From NCBI GenBank assembly GCA_015680685.1, contig MNCI01020108.1, positions 356,281-420,280 on the forward strand: 64,000 nucleotides of DNA. Direction: 5' to 3'. How positions within the stretch are numbered: position 1 is the stretch's first letter; every line of letters begins with the position of its first letter. A program made the position numbers and the translations under genes. Shown here piece after piece: positions 22,161 through 34,600 of the stretch. Source of the stretch: Gnetum montanum. Its lineage: Eukaryota > Streptophyta > Gnetopsida > Gnetales > Gnetaceae. The notes beneath the pieces were generated by a model that did not search any database, was not told the origin of the DNA, and saw only the letters and a list, made by a program, of their open reading frames with translations.

Positions 22161-22465
22161 AAAACATATTTCAAATTAGTCTCTTGAGATCTTGAGCACT
22201 TTTTTGAGAGTTTGAGAGATCAAGAACATGTGTAGTAGACCTTCCAAAGTCATCCATGTGGTCCATGTTCATAAAAAGTTCCTTTAGGCTCCAATACAAA
22301 TGTTGATGTGACATTCACGTCAATCAAGCAATATATGTGTCAACACTCCAGACTCAAAGTCTATCATCCCATTCCATTGTCAATTGTCAATTAATCAATA
22401 ATCCCATACCTTCCCAATATTTTTTAAGGAACTCGAGGACGAGTTTTCATTCAGTCGTGGGGGTA
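22161..22465 (+). mobile_element. 3' internal fragment and polypurine tract of an Athila-like element
   Basis: The stretch 22380-22465 (aataatcccatacc, ctcgaggacgagttttcatt, then the purine tract gtgggggta) matches the sequence just before the 3' LTRs of element B (51240-51313) and of element E (reverse, 60352-60420). Here it stands directly before the LTR at 22466, which is also followed by a primer binding site. This LTR therefore has internal sequence on both sides. Confidence 0.6.
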
Positions 22466-23513
22466 TGATGAGAGCGGTTACTCTAGCGATTACTCTAGCA
22501 GTTACTCTAATTATTAGAGTAGTTACTCTAGCGGTTACTCTAGCAGTTATTCTAATTATTAGAGTGGTTACTCTAGCAGTTACTTTAGCAATTATTCTAA
22601 TTATTAGAGTGGTTACTCTAGCGGTTACTCTAGTAGTTATTCTAATTAATAGAGTGGTTACTTTAGCGGTTACTTTAGCAGTTATTCTAATTATTAGAGC
22701 AATTACTCTAATTATTAGAGTAGTTGCTCCCAAGCCTATAAATACAGTGCCCAAGCGCACAATTGGAAAAAATAAGTCTTTTAGCAGTCAAGTAGCAAAA
22801 CTCTTGTAGTCTTTTTGAAAGTTAAAGTATTTTCCAAGTGCCCGTAGTAGGAGGTCTAAATATGGATAGATCTTTATTCAAGCATTGTGTAGCTGAGCAC
22901 ACCTTTTGTACGGCAATAAAGATGAGCTTTTTGATTCATCCTTGTAGCACTTGAGATTTGTTTTCTTACGCATTTCTTTTATTTTATTTTCTTATGCATT
23001 TATTTTATTTTATTTTATTTTATGCACTTTACATTTTTGTTATTAGCACAGTAATTCATTTTGATCAATTAAGCAAATCGTTAAATTACACAAGTACGAC
23101 CACTTCGAGCATGCGTGTAACGCTTGTGGTCCTAGTAACGATCAACATTTGGTAATCCCAGCGGTGTTGCACTGGTTCAGGATGTGTACAACAAGTGGGA
23201 ACAGATGCTGGTGTTAGGATTAATTAGAACTTAGTTAATGAGTAGTTAAGTTAAATTAGTCACTTAGTTACCTCTCTCCTTCCCTACTAGCTTAGGACAT
23301 AAAAACATAAAAGCTATAAAAATCATATGCCTCAAGCTTACTTAACCATACAATCGTGACATACAGGTAGGTAAGCTTGGGAAGGCAACGATCAACCAAC
23401 CTGTCCTTGTTCCATAAGGGCGCATAAGCACTTAGTCCTTGGAATTTTACCAGATTGTGCGTGAAACGCTTGTATTCGTATGGTTGAGCATAGGGGTACC
23501 TCGCCGCTCATCA
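22466..23513 (+). repeat. LTR of element A (left copy)
   Basis: 1048 bp, TGATGAG...CTCATCA. U3 consists of a 45-bp minisatellite (22469-22725). TATAAATA lies at 22737-22744. The downstream part ends GGGGTACCTCGCCGCTCATCA (split: GGGGTACCTCGCC + GCTCATCA), an ending shared with the LTRs of B, C and E. Confidence 0.85.
22469..22725 (+). repeat. 45-bp minisatellite in U3 of LTR A
   Basis: Units begin aattattagagt at 22509, 22554, 22599, 22644 and 22689 (exact 45-bp steps), with a shorter last step of 21 bp. Each unit holds 'ggttactctagcagtta' and a near-palindrome; the cleanest form is ACTCTAATTATTAGAGT. Since 45 is a multiple of three, open frames appear on both strands, but these are not genes. 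Confidence 0.92.
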
Positions 23514-23533
23514 TTGGCGCCATTGCGAGGGAC
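23514..23533 (+). other. Primer binding site of element A (tRNA-Asp type)
   Basis: ttggcgccattgcgaggga directly after the LTR, close to the TGGCGCCGTTGCCGGGGA site that is complementary to the 3' end of plant tRNA-Asp and common in Athila elements. Confidence 0.75.
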
Positions 23534-23649
23534 TTAGTTGTTTGTGCGCTAACTAGAACATAGGAAATCATTCACATCGTTGGAACGAACCCTTAGGGTT
23601 GGTTGAGAAAATAATAAACAAGAATACATTGCACACTGAACAGACAAGT

Positions 23650-24182
23650 ATGTCTCCTTCTTTGTACAAAAGCGCCTCACCGCCTAGGTCTGAAACAGGA
23701 AACAGTTGGCGACGTAATACACATGACATTGATCCGCCAGTCCCTCAACAAGTTTGAGTGGTATATATTCATTTCGATGAGTATATACCAGACTTCATCT
23801 TTATCCTCCATTAAGATCAACAATTGCATTGGTGAGACTTAGAAGGTAACATAGTGTTACCTTCCAATCGTTCAGTCCCGAGCATGCTTCTTTGTGCTCT
23901 TACACGAATTGGCATGCCGCATTTACACGCAGAATACGTTGTGCGAGACTATAACTCGAGAGAATACCGTCCCATAGAGGCACAGCATCAAAGGGACTTG
24001 CAACAGGAGAGACATCATAAGTCTTTGAAGGGTAAGTGGTCCCAGGATGCCCCACGTGTCTTAAGTGAAAATGAGGGTGGTGAACCTACCTCAGACAATC
24101 GCCCACACAATGATGTCCCTACCCTTGACTTTGGCCAAGGGGTTGTGTATTAGAACCTTCATTCCACTATTCATAACCCAAG
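23650..24182 (+). pseudogene. Element A gag, N-terminal part
   Basis: Starts ATG 23650 (MSPSLYKSASPPRS) 130 bp after the primer binding site and continues with frameshifts and stops into the open frame 23854-24153. It is then cut by element B at 24183. The rest of the gag lies at 52164 onward. Confidence 0.5.
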
Positions 24183-24992
24183 TGATGGGACGCGATATTG
24201 CAGCGGACGCGATATCGTGTTTGCGATATCGGGTACGCGATATCGTAGTCTGCCGCAATGTCTATAAATAAGAGGCGACTCTTCCTTGTTTCATAACATA
24301 GGTTAGATAATAGCGAAGCTTTGGCAGTTTAATCCCTCCAGAGATAGATTATTTTCCAGTGTCTACCTGCAGTGTGGTGAATGTAATTATACGACATCCT
24401 TTATTCGAGTGTGACGTACTTGGACACGCACATGACCGGCAATAAAGATCGAGATTACTTCATCATTGCAGCATTCACTTTGTTTATTTATTTATTTAAT
24501 TGTTATTTACTGCTTTCATAATTAATCTCTTTCACCCTTATCTCCTAGCAACGCGGAATGAGTACGACTTGATTACGAGCATTTAAGTGTGACTACTTGG
24601 TAACCTAGTGGTGTACCTAGGATTTGCGATTGGTAATCCCAGTGGTAGTTGTGCACGAAGTCCAAGATGTGTACGGATAATCAAGGAATGGATGCTCATT
24701 GCACTTAGGCTAGATTAGATTTTCTTACCCTTTCTCTCCTAGCCTAGCTTAGTTAATCTTATTTCCATTACCTTCAGGAGTAGCATTAGATTAGGAACAC
24801 ATCATATACCTCACCCTGGACTAAACCATACGTGACAAATATAATACTAGTCTAGGTGGGAAGACAGCAAACTACGACCTAAGGCTAACTATCTAGGTGC
24901 CACAACTAGTCCGTTTGCGGAGTTCAATTGGATCACGCGTGAAAACGCTCATATTCGTATGGTTGAGTGTGGGGGTACCTCGCCACTCATCA
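24183..24992 (+). repeat. 5' LTR of element B
   Basis: TGATGGG...CTCATCA, 810 bp. U3 has four copies of the palindromic core CGATAT(T/C)G spaced by about 18-20 bp (24190-24245). TATAAATA lies at 24263-24270, followed by 'agaggcgactcttccttg'. R and U5 resemble LTRs C and E. Confidence 0.88.
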
Positions 24993-25135
24993 TAGGCACC
25001 GTTGCCGGGCATCGATGCTAGTTATCTAGATTAGTTATATCATACAAGGTCGCTGTAAAGGGCTTAACGATATATCTTTTAGAAAGAAATAATTATAAAA
25101 AGTCATACATAAATTCGCACACAAATTTCACAACC

Positions 25136-27117
25136 ATGCCTCTCCTACAAGACGATAATAATGCCACACTTAGTGAGGAAGTTCATTGCAGAACCAACGA
25201 ACTATATGACGATGAAGATTGGAGTATACAACCTGAAGTGGAGTTTCTTATAAACATGAACGAAAACAACGTCATCACAACGCACGAAAGCATAACTTAC
25301 CCGATGACGATGAACCCCCACTAGCCACGACAAGCTTAACACAAATACAGGAAGCCGTTCGAATCTCATGTAGGCATCGTAAAGAGAGCTGTTTACCTAA
25401 GCTTGATTTAAACAACTTTCCTAAATTTTTAGGAGGCTATGACTTAGATCTGCATCAACATTTACAAGCCTTCTATGATGCCTGCACATGGAATAACATT
25501 GATAACGGGTGGCAAAAACTTAAGCTCTTTCCTATGAAACTCATTGACCAAGCAAAAGTATGGTATAGATTGTTAAAACCAAATTCAATACGACATTGGT
25601 TAACGATGGTAGAGGTCTTTAACGAAAAATATCAAACCTACGCAAGAGTGTCAACCTTAAGGAAACAAATCCAAGGATGGAAACAAGCACAACATGAACC
25701 CTTGGACATGGCCTTAGAAAGATATTATGCATTGTTAAACAACTGTCTAGGCCATGGGTTTTCCAAGGAAAGGCTAATGTACCATATCATTGATGGGCTA
25801 TGTAATGAAACAAGAGAGACCTTAGGAATGTATGCCCAAGGTCAACTATATGAACTAAAAATCCACCAAATCCAAGAGCTTATTAAGCAGGTAGCAAAAG
25901 AAGAAGGAGAATTAGCTAGATGGGAGAGTGTTGAAAAATATCAACGGGACCAAAATCTCAACTTAACAAAGGTCCATGATCATAAAAAGGAGAAATCAAC
26001 CAATCTCAAGGTGGAAACATCCTCTTTGCCAATACAACAAACATTAGAAGAAGCCGAAGCAAAGATCAATAAGATGTTGGAATGGACGTATCAAAAGTGT
26101 GGAGAATATATCAATATTATCGGGGATAGAGTTCTGACAACCCAAGAAGTAGGATGAAATAGTAGACAATCAGAAAGAAGGGATAAAGAAAATAAGAGCT
26201 CAACTGCTGATCATACGTATGAATGCAACATATGCCTGTACGATCACCCCAAAGGCCAATGCCCAATATTGTTACATCTACATGAGCATTGGGGAAATAC
26301 GCTACATCCAGAGTTCATACAGAGATGCTGTGTTTGATCACAGTGGCAACAATCCCAGTCATGGGGGAGACCACCAGTAGACTGGAGACACCCTTCATAT
26401 CATCTAAACCCAAACGCTTATCTTGTTCAACATCCTATTTCTGCAACTGGGCCACCATACTCTATCGCACCACATTACTATTCTCCACAATACTATTAGC
26501 CCATCCCTCCAACACAACCACCGCCTTGTGCATCTTATACTCCTCCTAACTTTCAACATTCTCATCCTTTCCCTCCTTCCACATCACCACCAACTATTCC
26601 TAAGGTGTTTGCACCACCGCAAAAATCCACGAACATTACTTGTGCTCTTGTTTCGAATAGCAGTGAGAGACCTTAGCAACATCAAAAGCGTCCCTTCTTT
26701 AAACATGACCGTAAGAAGAGACAACACAACCCCGAGGCCACTGCATCCTCCAACTCAGCACAAGTCCCACACTGTGGTGCACCCTTACCTTCGAACCCAA
26801 CACCTCATGTAACTTCATTAGGGCCACCAACTAACGCTCCAACAACCATACGGCCCAATGAACACAGTCATGGAAGGCATCATCCCAATCCTTGCATACC
26901 ATCTAACGGTCACAAACATCATAGTGGGTCAACTCATTATCCGGGAACTACATTGTACAAATTGCCCCACTATGCTCATTATAATCAAGTGTGTGAAACC
27001 CGATGGGGTAAGTATGGCCAAGTCCCAATACTTCCAACATGCAAGGATCCTCATCTTCCATTTATTAATCCTTGCCATCCTCAACTGATTAGTTATGGGG
27101 GATATGCCCCATTCTAA
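25136..27117 (+). pseudogene. Element B gag polyprotein
   Basis: Starts ATG 25136 (MPLLQDDNN). It shifts frame near 25320 and is open to 26157 with the gag core: LNNFPKFLGGYD, AKVWYRLL, then EVFNEKYQTY and LRKQIQGWKQ. A stop at 26155 and a frameshift near 26200 follow. The frame then resumes with the zinc-knuckle-like C-N-I-C-L-Y-D-H-P-K-G-Q-C and a long Pro/His/Ser-rich tail to a stop at about 27115. Only a few stops interrupt the tail. Its basic motif KRPFFKHD has a counterpart KRPFFR in element A's gag, which supports the kinship of A and B. No protease follows. Confidence 0.75.
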
Positions 27118-28856
27118 ATAACAAGCAAGGTTAATAAATATTTTTCATTTTCTTTGATTTTACAACTTTTTGTTTTCCAATTTTTCATTTTTCAACTTTT
27201 TGTTTTATCTTTTTATCTTTTTGTGTTTTTTGTCTTTTTATGTTTTTGTAAGTAATCTCATCTATGAATAAAACACTCATGTGGATCGTTGGTTGAGGTG
27301 TGTTCTATGTTATTAAGTCATGAGTGATCAATTATTTGAACAGTGAGCCCATTGCACCCATTCATCCACTCTACAAATAAGAGGTTATGTTCGAGGGTAC
27401 AGTGATATTCTTGAAATTATTAAAACTTAAAATCAATTTTGTGTTCATTGTACCCAGAATGAAGAAGGATGGACCAAGAGGGAACGATTAGAGTGTGACA
27501 TCAAGGGGACTTGTAGATTCTCTTTGGCGACATCTGTGGGAGTTATCATGCAACGTGGTCATACTAAGATCCTTGTAGATCTAACAAAAAATGGGAGTAA
27601 GAGTAATCAAAAGGGCACTTAAAAATCAAACGCTATTCTAGGGGGTTCCACTGGAAATACATGCACCCATGCCTGAAGGTTGGCGATTTCTCTGGATTCA
27701 GTATTCAAAAAAGAAAAAAAAGAAAAAGGAGAAAGAGAACAGAAGAAGAAAAACAAAGTGCCATAAAAGAAAAATCACTCCTTCCTTGAACAAAATGCCA
27801 AGTGATCGTACGCCTTGTTGTTATGGTACTCTCATAGTTGCTCATCATGGGATGAAACAATGCGATATCACTGCTTAGAGGAATGGACTTAATCTTGATC
27901 TTGGAACAACAGGTTAATGACACCTTAATCATGCTTTACATGCAGGATTCACTGTGCCCTGGGTCAGTTATCTCATGTCCCGATCTCTACAATCCCTTTA
28001 TATAGTTCGTCTCATCTCACTGTTCATATAATTGTAGCTCGTGTCCCGTGTAGTATAGAATTTTCACCTCATTCCGGTGATATTTACATGTGTGTGTTTT
28101 GTGGAGTTAGTGCAGATTACATTTAACCTTTCTAATGCTCATGGACACTTTAAGTGTGGTTACACAAGGGCATTATAGGTTGAAACCTGCTTTGGGGAGG
28201 ACCCACTTGTGTAATCTTTTGTAATCTTCATTTATGACATACCTCACACACACCATTTCTTACCCCTAGCATAATTTTCAAATGATTTTCTTTCCCTGCT
28301 ACTATCCCTTTGATTCAACGTTCCTATAAATCATCACCTAGCCTTTTTCTCTACCATTCGAGACCCTTATTGATAAATTCCACACCATCTTAATTTTCGT
28401 GCCTTCAGGACTAATTGAATTACCTTGGAACCTTTTAACAATTGTCCAGATATCCTTAGTCTACATTGTTTAATTTCAAAGAAATATTAAAAATTTGGTA
28501 CATTCTTTAAGTGCCCTAACTTCGATGAAAATATATATACATGAATCCCCTGTGCTAATCAACATCATTTGCAACTATTCACGCGGGGGAGTTTTTGAAA
28601 TTTTTCTTTGCGACTTGCGATTGCGCGACCCTTACTTTTCTCACTCTATCTCGCTCGTTGGTACTCCGATTTGTATTCCGTTTGAACCTGCTTGAACCTA
28701 GAGTGTTCAATGTAGTCGTGGGGGAGGGATACTTGCCGAAAAGTTCTTAAATTTTTTTGAAATTTATCATCGCCCAAAGGACATCAGCTAGGGTAATTAA
28801 CTCTAACACTTAGAATAATTGTGCCTAAAAATCATTTAACCTTTATGTATACCGGG
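27118..28856 (+). mobile_element. Element B non-coding spacer after gag
   Basis: No open frame of note. Around 28165-28200, 'cctgctttggggaggaccca' has a reverse-complement counterpart near 61105-61135 in element E, downstream of its integrase. This spacer therefore corresponds to the post-pol region of the family, and pol seems to have been deleted from B. Confidence 0.55.
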
Positions 28857-29471
28857 AAACTTGATAGGACGCGATATTGCATGGGCCACGATATCGCATC
28901 CCTCACGATATCGCGTCTTCTCCTGCGATATCGTGTACGTGATATTGCGGTGCACCATCATATATATAAATAAGAGGTGGCTCTCCCTTGTTTCTAATCC
29001 TAGGCTTAGACCGTAGTGAAACTCTGGTATATTGATCACTCCAGAGATAGAATATTTTTCATGTGCCCACAGTAGGAGTTCTAAAGTGAACGGATCTTTA
29101 TTCGAGCAAACATTGTACTTGAACATAAGTTTGTGTACGGCAATAAAGACGAGCTTCTTGGATAAACCTTGCAGTGCATGGAATAGGCTAATTAGGATTT
29201 ATTTATTGTTATTTACTATTTTCCCTTTAAATTCTTTATTAGTTGTTAAACCTTTCTAAACCCTTCTCTCCTAGTTAAGTGCCTTAGTACAACCTCTTTG
29301 AGCATGTGCATTACACGTGGTGATCCCAGCAACAACTAGCATTTGGTAACCATGGTTGCATTGGTTCACGGTGTGAACGGTAAGTGGGAACGGATGCTGA
29401 CGCTAGGTTAACTTAGACTTGGTTCGTTAGTTAGAGTTAGTAATTAGTCTCTCAACCCTTCACCTCGATAG

Positions 29472-31034
29472 TGAAACACCACAAAAATTTGGACTTACAC
29501 TTTCGGACAAGAATTGAGCTAAGTCATGATGCTTCCCAGCATGACCGAAACCATCAAACGGAGTCGAATCAAGCAAATAAAAGTTCCTCGAGATCCATTG
29601 GAGACTACATCAACATCTGGCAACAAGAATTGCAAGTTTCAAACTTTAAACACTTAGTTTTGACTAAGTATACCTCTTGCACACAAGCCTGCACGCCCAG
29701 CGTGAAGCTCAACGTACAGCAACTTTTTGGCCCCAAAAATGAGCTAAAACATGCCAGAATTGAGCGTCTGGACCTCCCAGGACCTTCACCAAGGTCCCTA
29801 ATAGCTCTCAACTACCTGAAAATCAAATTTTGGGCTCCAAATGATGGGTTTTCACTAATGCATGCCCAGCGTGCACCATCAAGGACCTCTCAAAATAGGC
29901 ACCGTAGAACAAGATCTCCACCTACAATCGACTCTCAGAAGCAAGGCAAGTGTCAGGCATCATCCCAGGCTCCCAAAATGAAGATTCAACCTCGAAATGA
30001 TGCACTTCCATGACCTATACGTTGAGCATACATACTCTGCACACCTAGTGTGCATCATCAAAAGCGAGGTTGATCAGACGATTCAGCTAACCTACATACC
30101 CAGCGTGCACGCCCAGTGCGCAACACAGTGTACGCTGCTTGAAGCCTTCCAAAACCGTATTAGATCAAGTCCAAATGAGCTGAAAATCTACAGGCAGCAT
30201 TATCATGGCACCAGAGCTCAAATCCAAGGGCCAAGTTCAAGATTTTCTGTTGTAACAGTACTGTTCATTTGTAAGGTTCAATTCTTTTGTGTTGGTCAAG
30301 TCTGTGTGTTGGGTTCACACGCCCAGCGTGTACACGCTGGCATGCAGCACGCTGTAAAGTTGTAATATTCTTTGCACTCAGGCAACGTAGTCACATGTCA
30401 TCCAACCTGAAATTTTCTCACCAACGGCCACTCATACCACTCCAGATCCAAGTTTCACACCCTAAAACCTATAAAAATCCCAATTTTCTACTGAGAAAGG
30501 GGAGGAGGGGAAAAGAAAAAAAAAGAGATCACATTGGGAGATGATTGGGAACGCCAACCCTGCACATTGGACTTCTACCCTGCACGTTGACCATACAGCC
30601 TTCAAGTTGTGCCTGTAGTCCAAACCAGCATACCATCATCCCTCTGCATTCACCAGGGTTTTTCATCCACCTTGTGTCAGATCCACAACTGCGTTCAGAC
30701 CGATGCACTGTAATCTCCATTTTGCAATAAAATTGCTTCATTTCTGATCAAGATTTGTTACAGTTTTCGTTCATTCTTGCTTACCTCTTTATTTATGTTG
30801 CACATTTACATTCTGGTTTACGCTTATTACGCTGTTTACACATAACCCAGCGTATGGCACATTGGCATATGTTTGGGGAAATCCTTGTCTGATCCGTGTG
30901 CGGACCACCCAAGGTACTTTATCTTCGTCAGTTCCAGCTCGCCCTCAAGCGAAGGTAGAGTCTTCTATGCTTGTCTGTAGATCTTTCGGTGTTTGTTTCA
31001 TTCCAGCCTTGCATCGACGATTTCGGACGGTATA
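29472..31034 (+). repeat. 5' LTR of element D
   Basis: About 1.56 kb. Contains recurring 'acgcccagcgtg' and 'cacgctg' motifs that are palindromic or part-palindromic (for example cacgcccagcgtg). Near its 3' end is cattccagccttgcatcgac, shared with the 3' LTR. Confidence 0.88.
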
Positions 31035-31039
31035 GAAAA

Positions 31040-31057
31040 TGGTGCTAGAAGGAGGGC
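31040..31057 (+). other. Primer binding site of element D
   Basis: tggtgctagaaggagggc, five bases after the LTR. The position and TGG start fit a tRNA primer site, but the cognate tRNA was not identified. Confidence 0.55.
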
Positions 31058-31360
31058 TTGAAGTTGCTTAAATCTACTCTGATCCACCGTAGATCTCTTC
31101 AGATCTGTCGGTCCATCTCATAGATCCGCTCCCTGTGATCCTCGATCTACAGTTGGTTTTCTCAGATCTACACTTTGTCAGCATAGATCTAATTTTGAAC
31201 CTTCCAAATCTGTGCCCTGTTCAGCCAGATCTGCTGCAATCTCAGCGTGTATCTGCTGTCTAGCCTATCTGCACGCTGTTGACTCTGTTCGTACGCTGCT
31301 TGTTCACCCTGTATGCTGATTGTTGGAACCTATATGCTGGGGAGATTCAGTCCATACACT

Positions 31361-31545
31361 GTGTGTCCAGTCTGCACGCTGCCAGACTTAGGTATACACT
31401 ATGTGTCCAGTCTGCACACTACCAGACTTGGGTATACGCTGTGGATCTAGTTTGCATGCTGCCAGACTTGGGTATACGCTGTGGATCTAGTCTGCACACT
31501 GCCAGACTTGGGTATACGCTGTGGATCCAGTCTACACGCTGAGGG
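31361..31545 (+). repeat. 40-bp tandem repeat in the leader of element D
   Basis: gccagactt(a/g)ggtatac occurs at 31381, 31421, 31461 and 31501, exactly 40 bp apart. Each unit also has g(t)ggatc(t/c)agtctgcacact. Confidence 0.93.
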
Positions 31546-31647
31546 TGTACGCTAACAAGTATACCCGTTTCATACTTGGCCAAATTTTCACCTGTGCACG
31601 CTGACATTGTCTCCCATCTACCTTGTTACACTTAGGACCTTTTCACC

Positions 31648-34600
31648 ATGAATACTGCCAATACCAATGTTTCAACCATGTCCGCTTTAGATATCAATGT
31701 CCCCATGGCGATGCCGATACCCATCATGCAACCCATAGGGGCCCACGGTGAGGTCAACCCTCGAGGGGAACCTCACCGATCTCTCAAACTGCAAGGGAAG
31801 AATCCATCATTTAATGTCATAACACAAGAACAGTATAATTTTATATGTGTAAAGATCCAAGCCGGTTTGGTAGTAGATCAAATTGAACTAGAGGCTAAGA
31901 AACAGTATGAACTGATTCATAAGGGAGGACATGAGTTCATTCCCTCCCCATATGACATCATCCCTCTTCCAGAGCACTACTCTGAGCTCATCTCACAGCT
32001 CCTCCTGGTAAGGAGCCAGTCTCTGGGCCAGTCCATAGTAAATCCTCAATTAGAAGAGGAGGATGACTTTGCGGCTCAGTCCGAACACGAGGATTCGTAT
32101 CATACTCTCAGTCCGCATACTTACGCGAACCCGTTAGTCCACCCTTTCACGGGGGAGACTATGTCCCTCCATTCATTTAAAACCACTCAAGCACATGTGC
32201 CTCAACAGGAAGCATCTACTCTTATTCCCCACTATGCCTCCCGTCACCACGTTTTCCCCTCTCTTACAAGTACAACCCCAACAACACCCCCCTCAAACTA
32301 ATGTAGGAGTGACCTTCCCATCCCAAGTGATTGGGATGCCGTCTGTGATACCTGCTTCTACATCCACTCACTATGTACCCCGAATACAAACCCAAGGGAC
32401 ACCCTTCACCACTTCAACTCAACAAGTTCAGGGTGTTCCCCCACAAATCGTCCTTGTATAGTGGGCCATAACTAGCATGCAACTACATCAACCCCCTCAT
32501 CATAACATGCCACCTCCTATAATTCCACCCATGAACATCCCTCAAGTACAGTAACAACAACAACCTATCCCTTACGGTATGCCGCCCTTAGTGGCACCCA
32601 CCATGAATAATCCACAAGTACAACCTTCGACCACTCAACTCTCTTCTTTCCCATCCACTGTATAATAATCTAACTTGCATACTACACAACATAACCAACC
32701 TACCACTTCACCTAGTGCCCAAGACTAGGTCGAAGCTAAAAATATGATGCAGGAACTCACCGATGAGGTAAAGCGCCTCAAAACGGCCAATAATGAAGAG
32801 CTTAAAGTATTAGACTTTTACCAAGATGATCCTATTAGCTCTTCGGTACCGCCATTGACCCTGCCCAAAGGAGTTTCTTTGCCTCAACTAACCAAATACA
32901 ATGGGGAAGGAGACCCCAACGCCCATCTGGTCACGTTTAGACTAGAATGTTTATTGCTTCAGGAATGGCCCCACGCAATCTTACGTGTTTTCACCATGTC
33001 CCTCACTGGGAGAGCTTTAGACTGGTACCAAGCCTTGCCTCGTAACTTCATATCCTCTTTGGAGGATCTCTTACACCAGTTCGTTACCAGATTTAAGTAC
33101 AACTTGAAACCTGAAGTGACCTTGGACAGTCTGATACAGGTAAAACAAGCACCGCTTGAACCTGTGCAAAAATTTATTCAGAGATGGAGTGCTATGCTAA
33201 ACGAACTTCATGAACCAATCCCTGAAACATACTTACTCACCATCTTAAAGGGAGCCGTGAATGACTTTGTTAAATCTAAACTGTCTTATCTAAATGCACG
33301 CACTCTTAGTCAAGCATTTGTACAAATTAAAAACATTGAAGAAGCAGCAAAAAATAGCCATGACCCCGCCTATTCAACCTTTGAAAGTCAGCATAGTAAG
33401 AAAGACAAAGAAAGGGCTAAGGCAACTGTAGCAGCAGTAGCAAAAACCCAACAAACAAGTACGAGACAACAAGGTAAACCACCTATCGTCCCTTCTGGCT
33501 ATACTAGACCTGCTCCTGTTGCTGCACCTGGACCGTCCACATCACAAAATGCTACACTGGGTCATGCACGAAACTTTGAGAGGAGAGACCCCTCTCAATA
33601 CACACCATTGCCCATAAAACCTTCACAATTATTTGACCAACTGTTGAAGGCTGGGCTAATGCAACATAAACAATTGTTCCCCGCGGCAATTCAAAAACAT
33701 GATCGATTCTGTGAATTGGTCGAGAACCCAAGCTTGGCAACATCGGATAAACCCCCAGTTCCAAGAGGCTTTAGACTAGACCGATTTTGTGAGTACCACC
33801 AACATAATGGTCATGGTACCGACTATTATTTCACCTTGAAACAAGACATTCAACGAATGATTGATAGAGGTGAGATCACTTTTGATGAGGCTAACCTAGT
33901 CAAACCACAAAACCAGTCCATGGGCGTATATAAAGATCCCCTAAATACTAAAGAAGCACCATACATAATTAACACCATCTACACAGATAATAATTATGAA
34001 ACACCAAAGAATCCCTTCATAGTTCGTGTGCCCCCTACTGCACTAACATCACCTCAACCTTCATATTCCCCACACGATCCTCCTACCCTGCAAAAACCAT
34101 TGGTCATCCAAGTACCTCCCCCGGTGGCAACAGCATAGGTACCACCCCAAACCAAACCATTTGTTGTTCATGTACCCTCGGTTGATACAACCGCTAGTGT
34201 GACACCATCAAATCGGCCCACTCCCTTCATGGTTTGGGTGCCACCGACAGTGGCTACGATAGAGGTACCAACTACAAATCGCCCAATCCCATTTGTGGTC
34301 AAGGTGCCTAGGCAGCCTAATGTCCAAGCTCATACACCTCAAATAAAATCCCGTCCCACCCCATTCGTCATTCGGGTCCCAAAACAACCTGATACTTTGA
34401 CCCCAAATGTTCCTACGCAACCCATGCGAGAACGCCTGGCAGATAGGCTTACCAGAAAACATTTGGAGAAGGAACGCTTGTAGAAGGAATGCCAACTCCT
34501 TGCACTGCGGCCCTCGAAACTAACTCCGTTAAGCGCAATACCTATGGCTCCTTCTAACAATGAGCCAAGCATGTGTTATAAAGAGGAAAAATCAAGAATA

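Noticed and set aside
22469-22725. CRISPR-like regular repeat
   Set aside because: Spacers are not unique: whole 45-bp units repeat, inside a plant LTR.
22395-22760. Open frames of over 110 codons on both strands with (V)TLAVTL-type repeats
   Set aside because: Products of a 45-bp minisatellite in an LTR; the period is a multiple of three, so all frames stay open by arithmetic.
29471-30013. 180-codon open frame at the start of LTR D
   Set aside because: Duplicated in the other LTR with altered frame, full of repeat words; LTR sequence, not a gene.
31279-31542. Cys/His-rich repetitive open frame of 87 codons
   Set aside because: Arises from the 40-bp tandem repeat in the leader of element D; 40 is not a multiple of three and the wording drifts.
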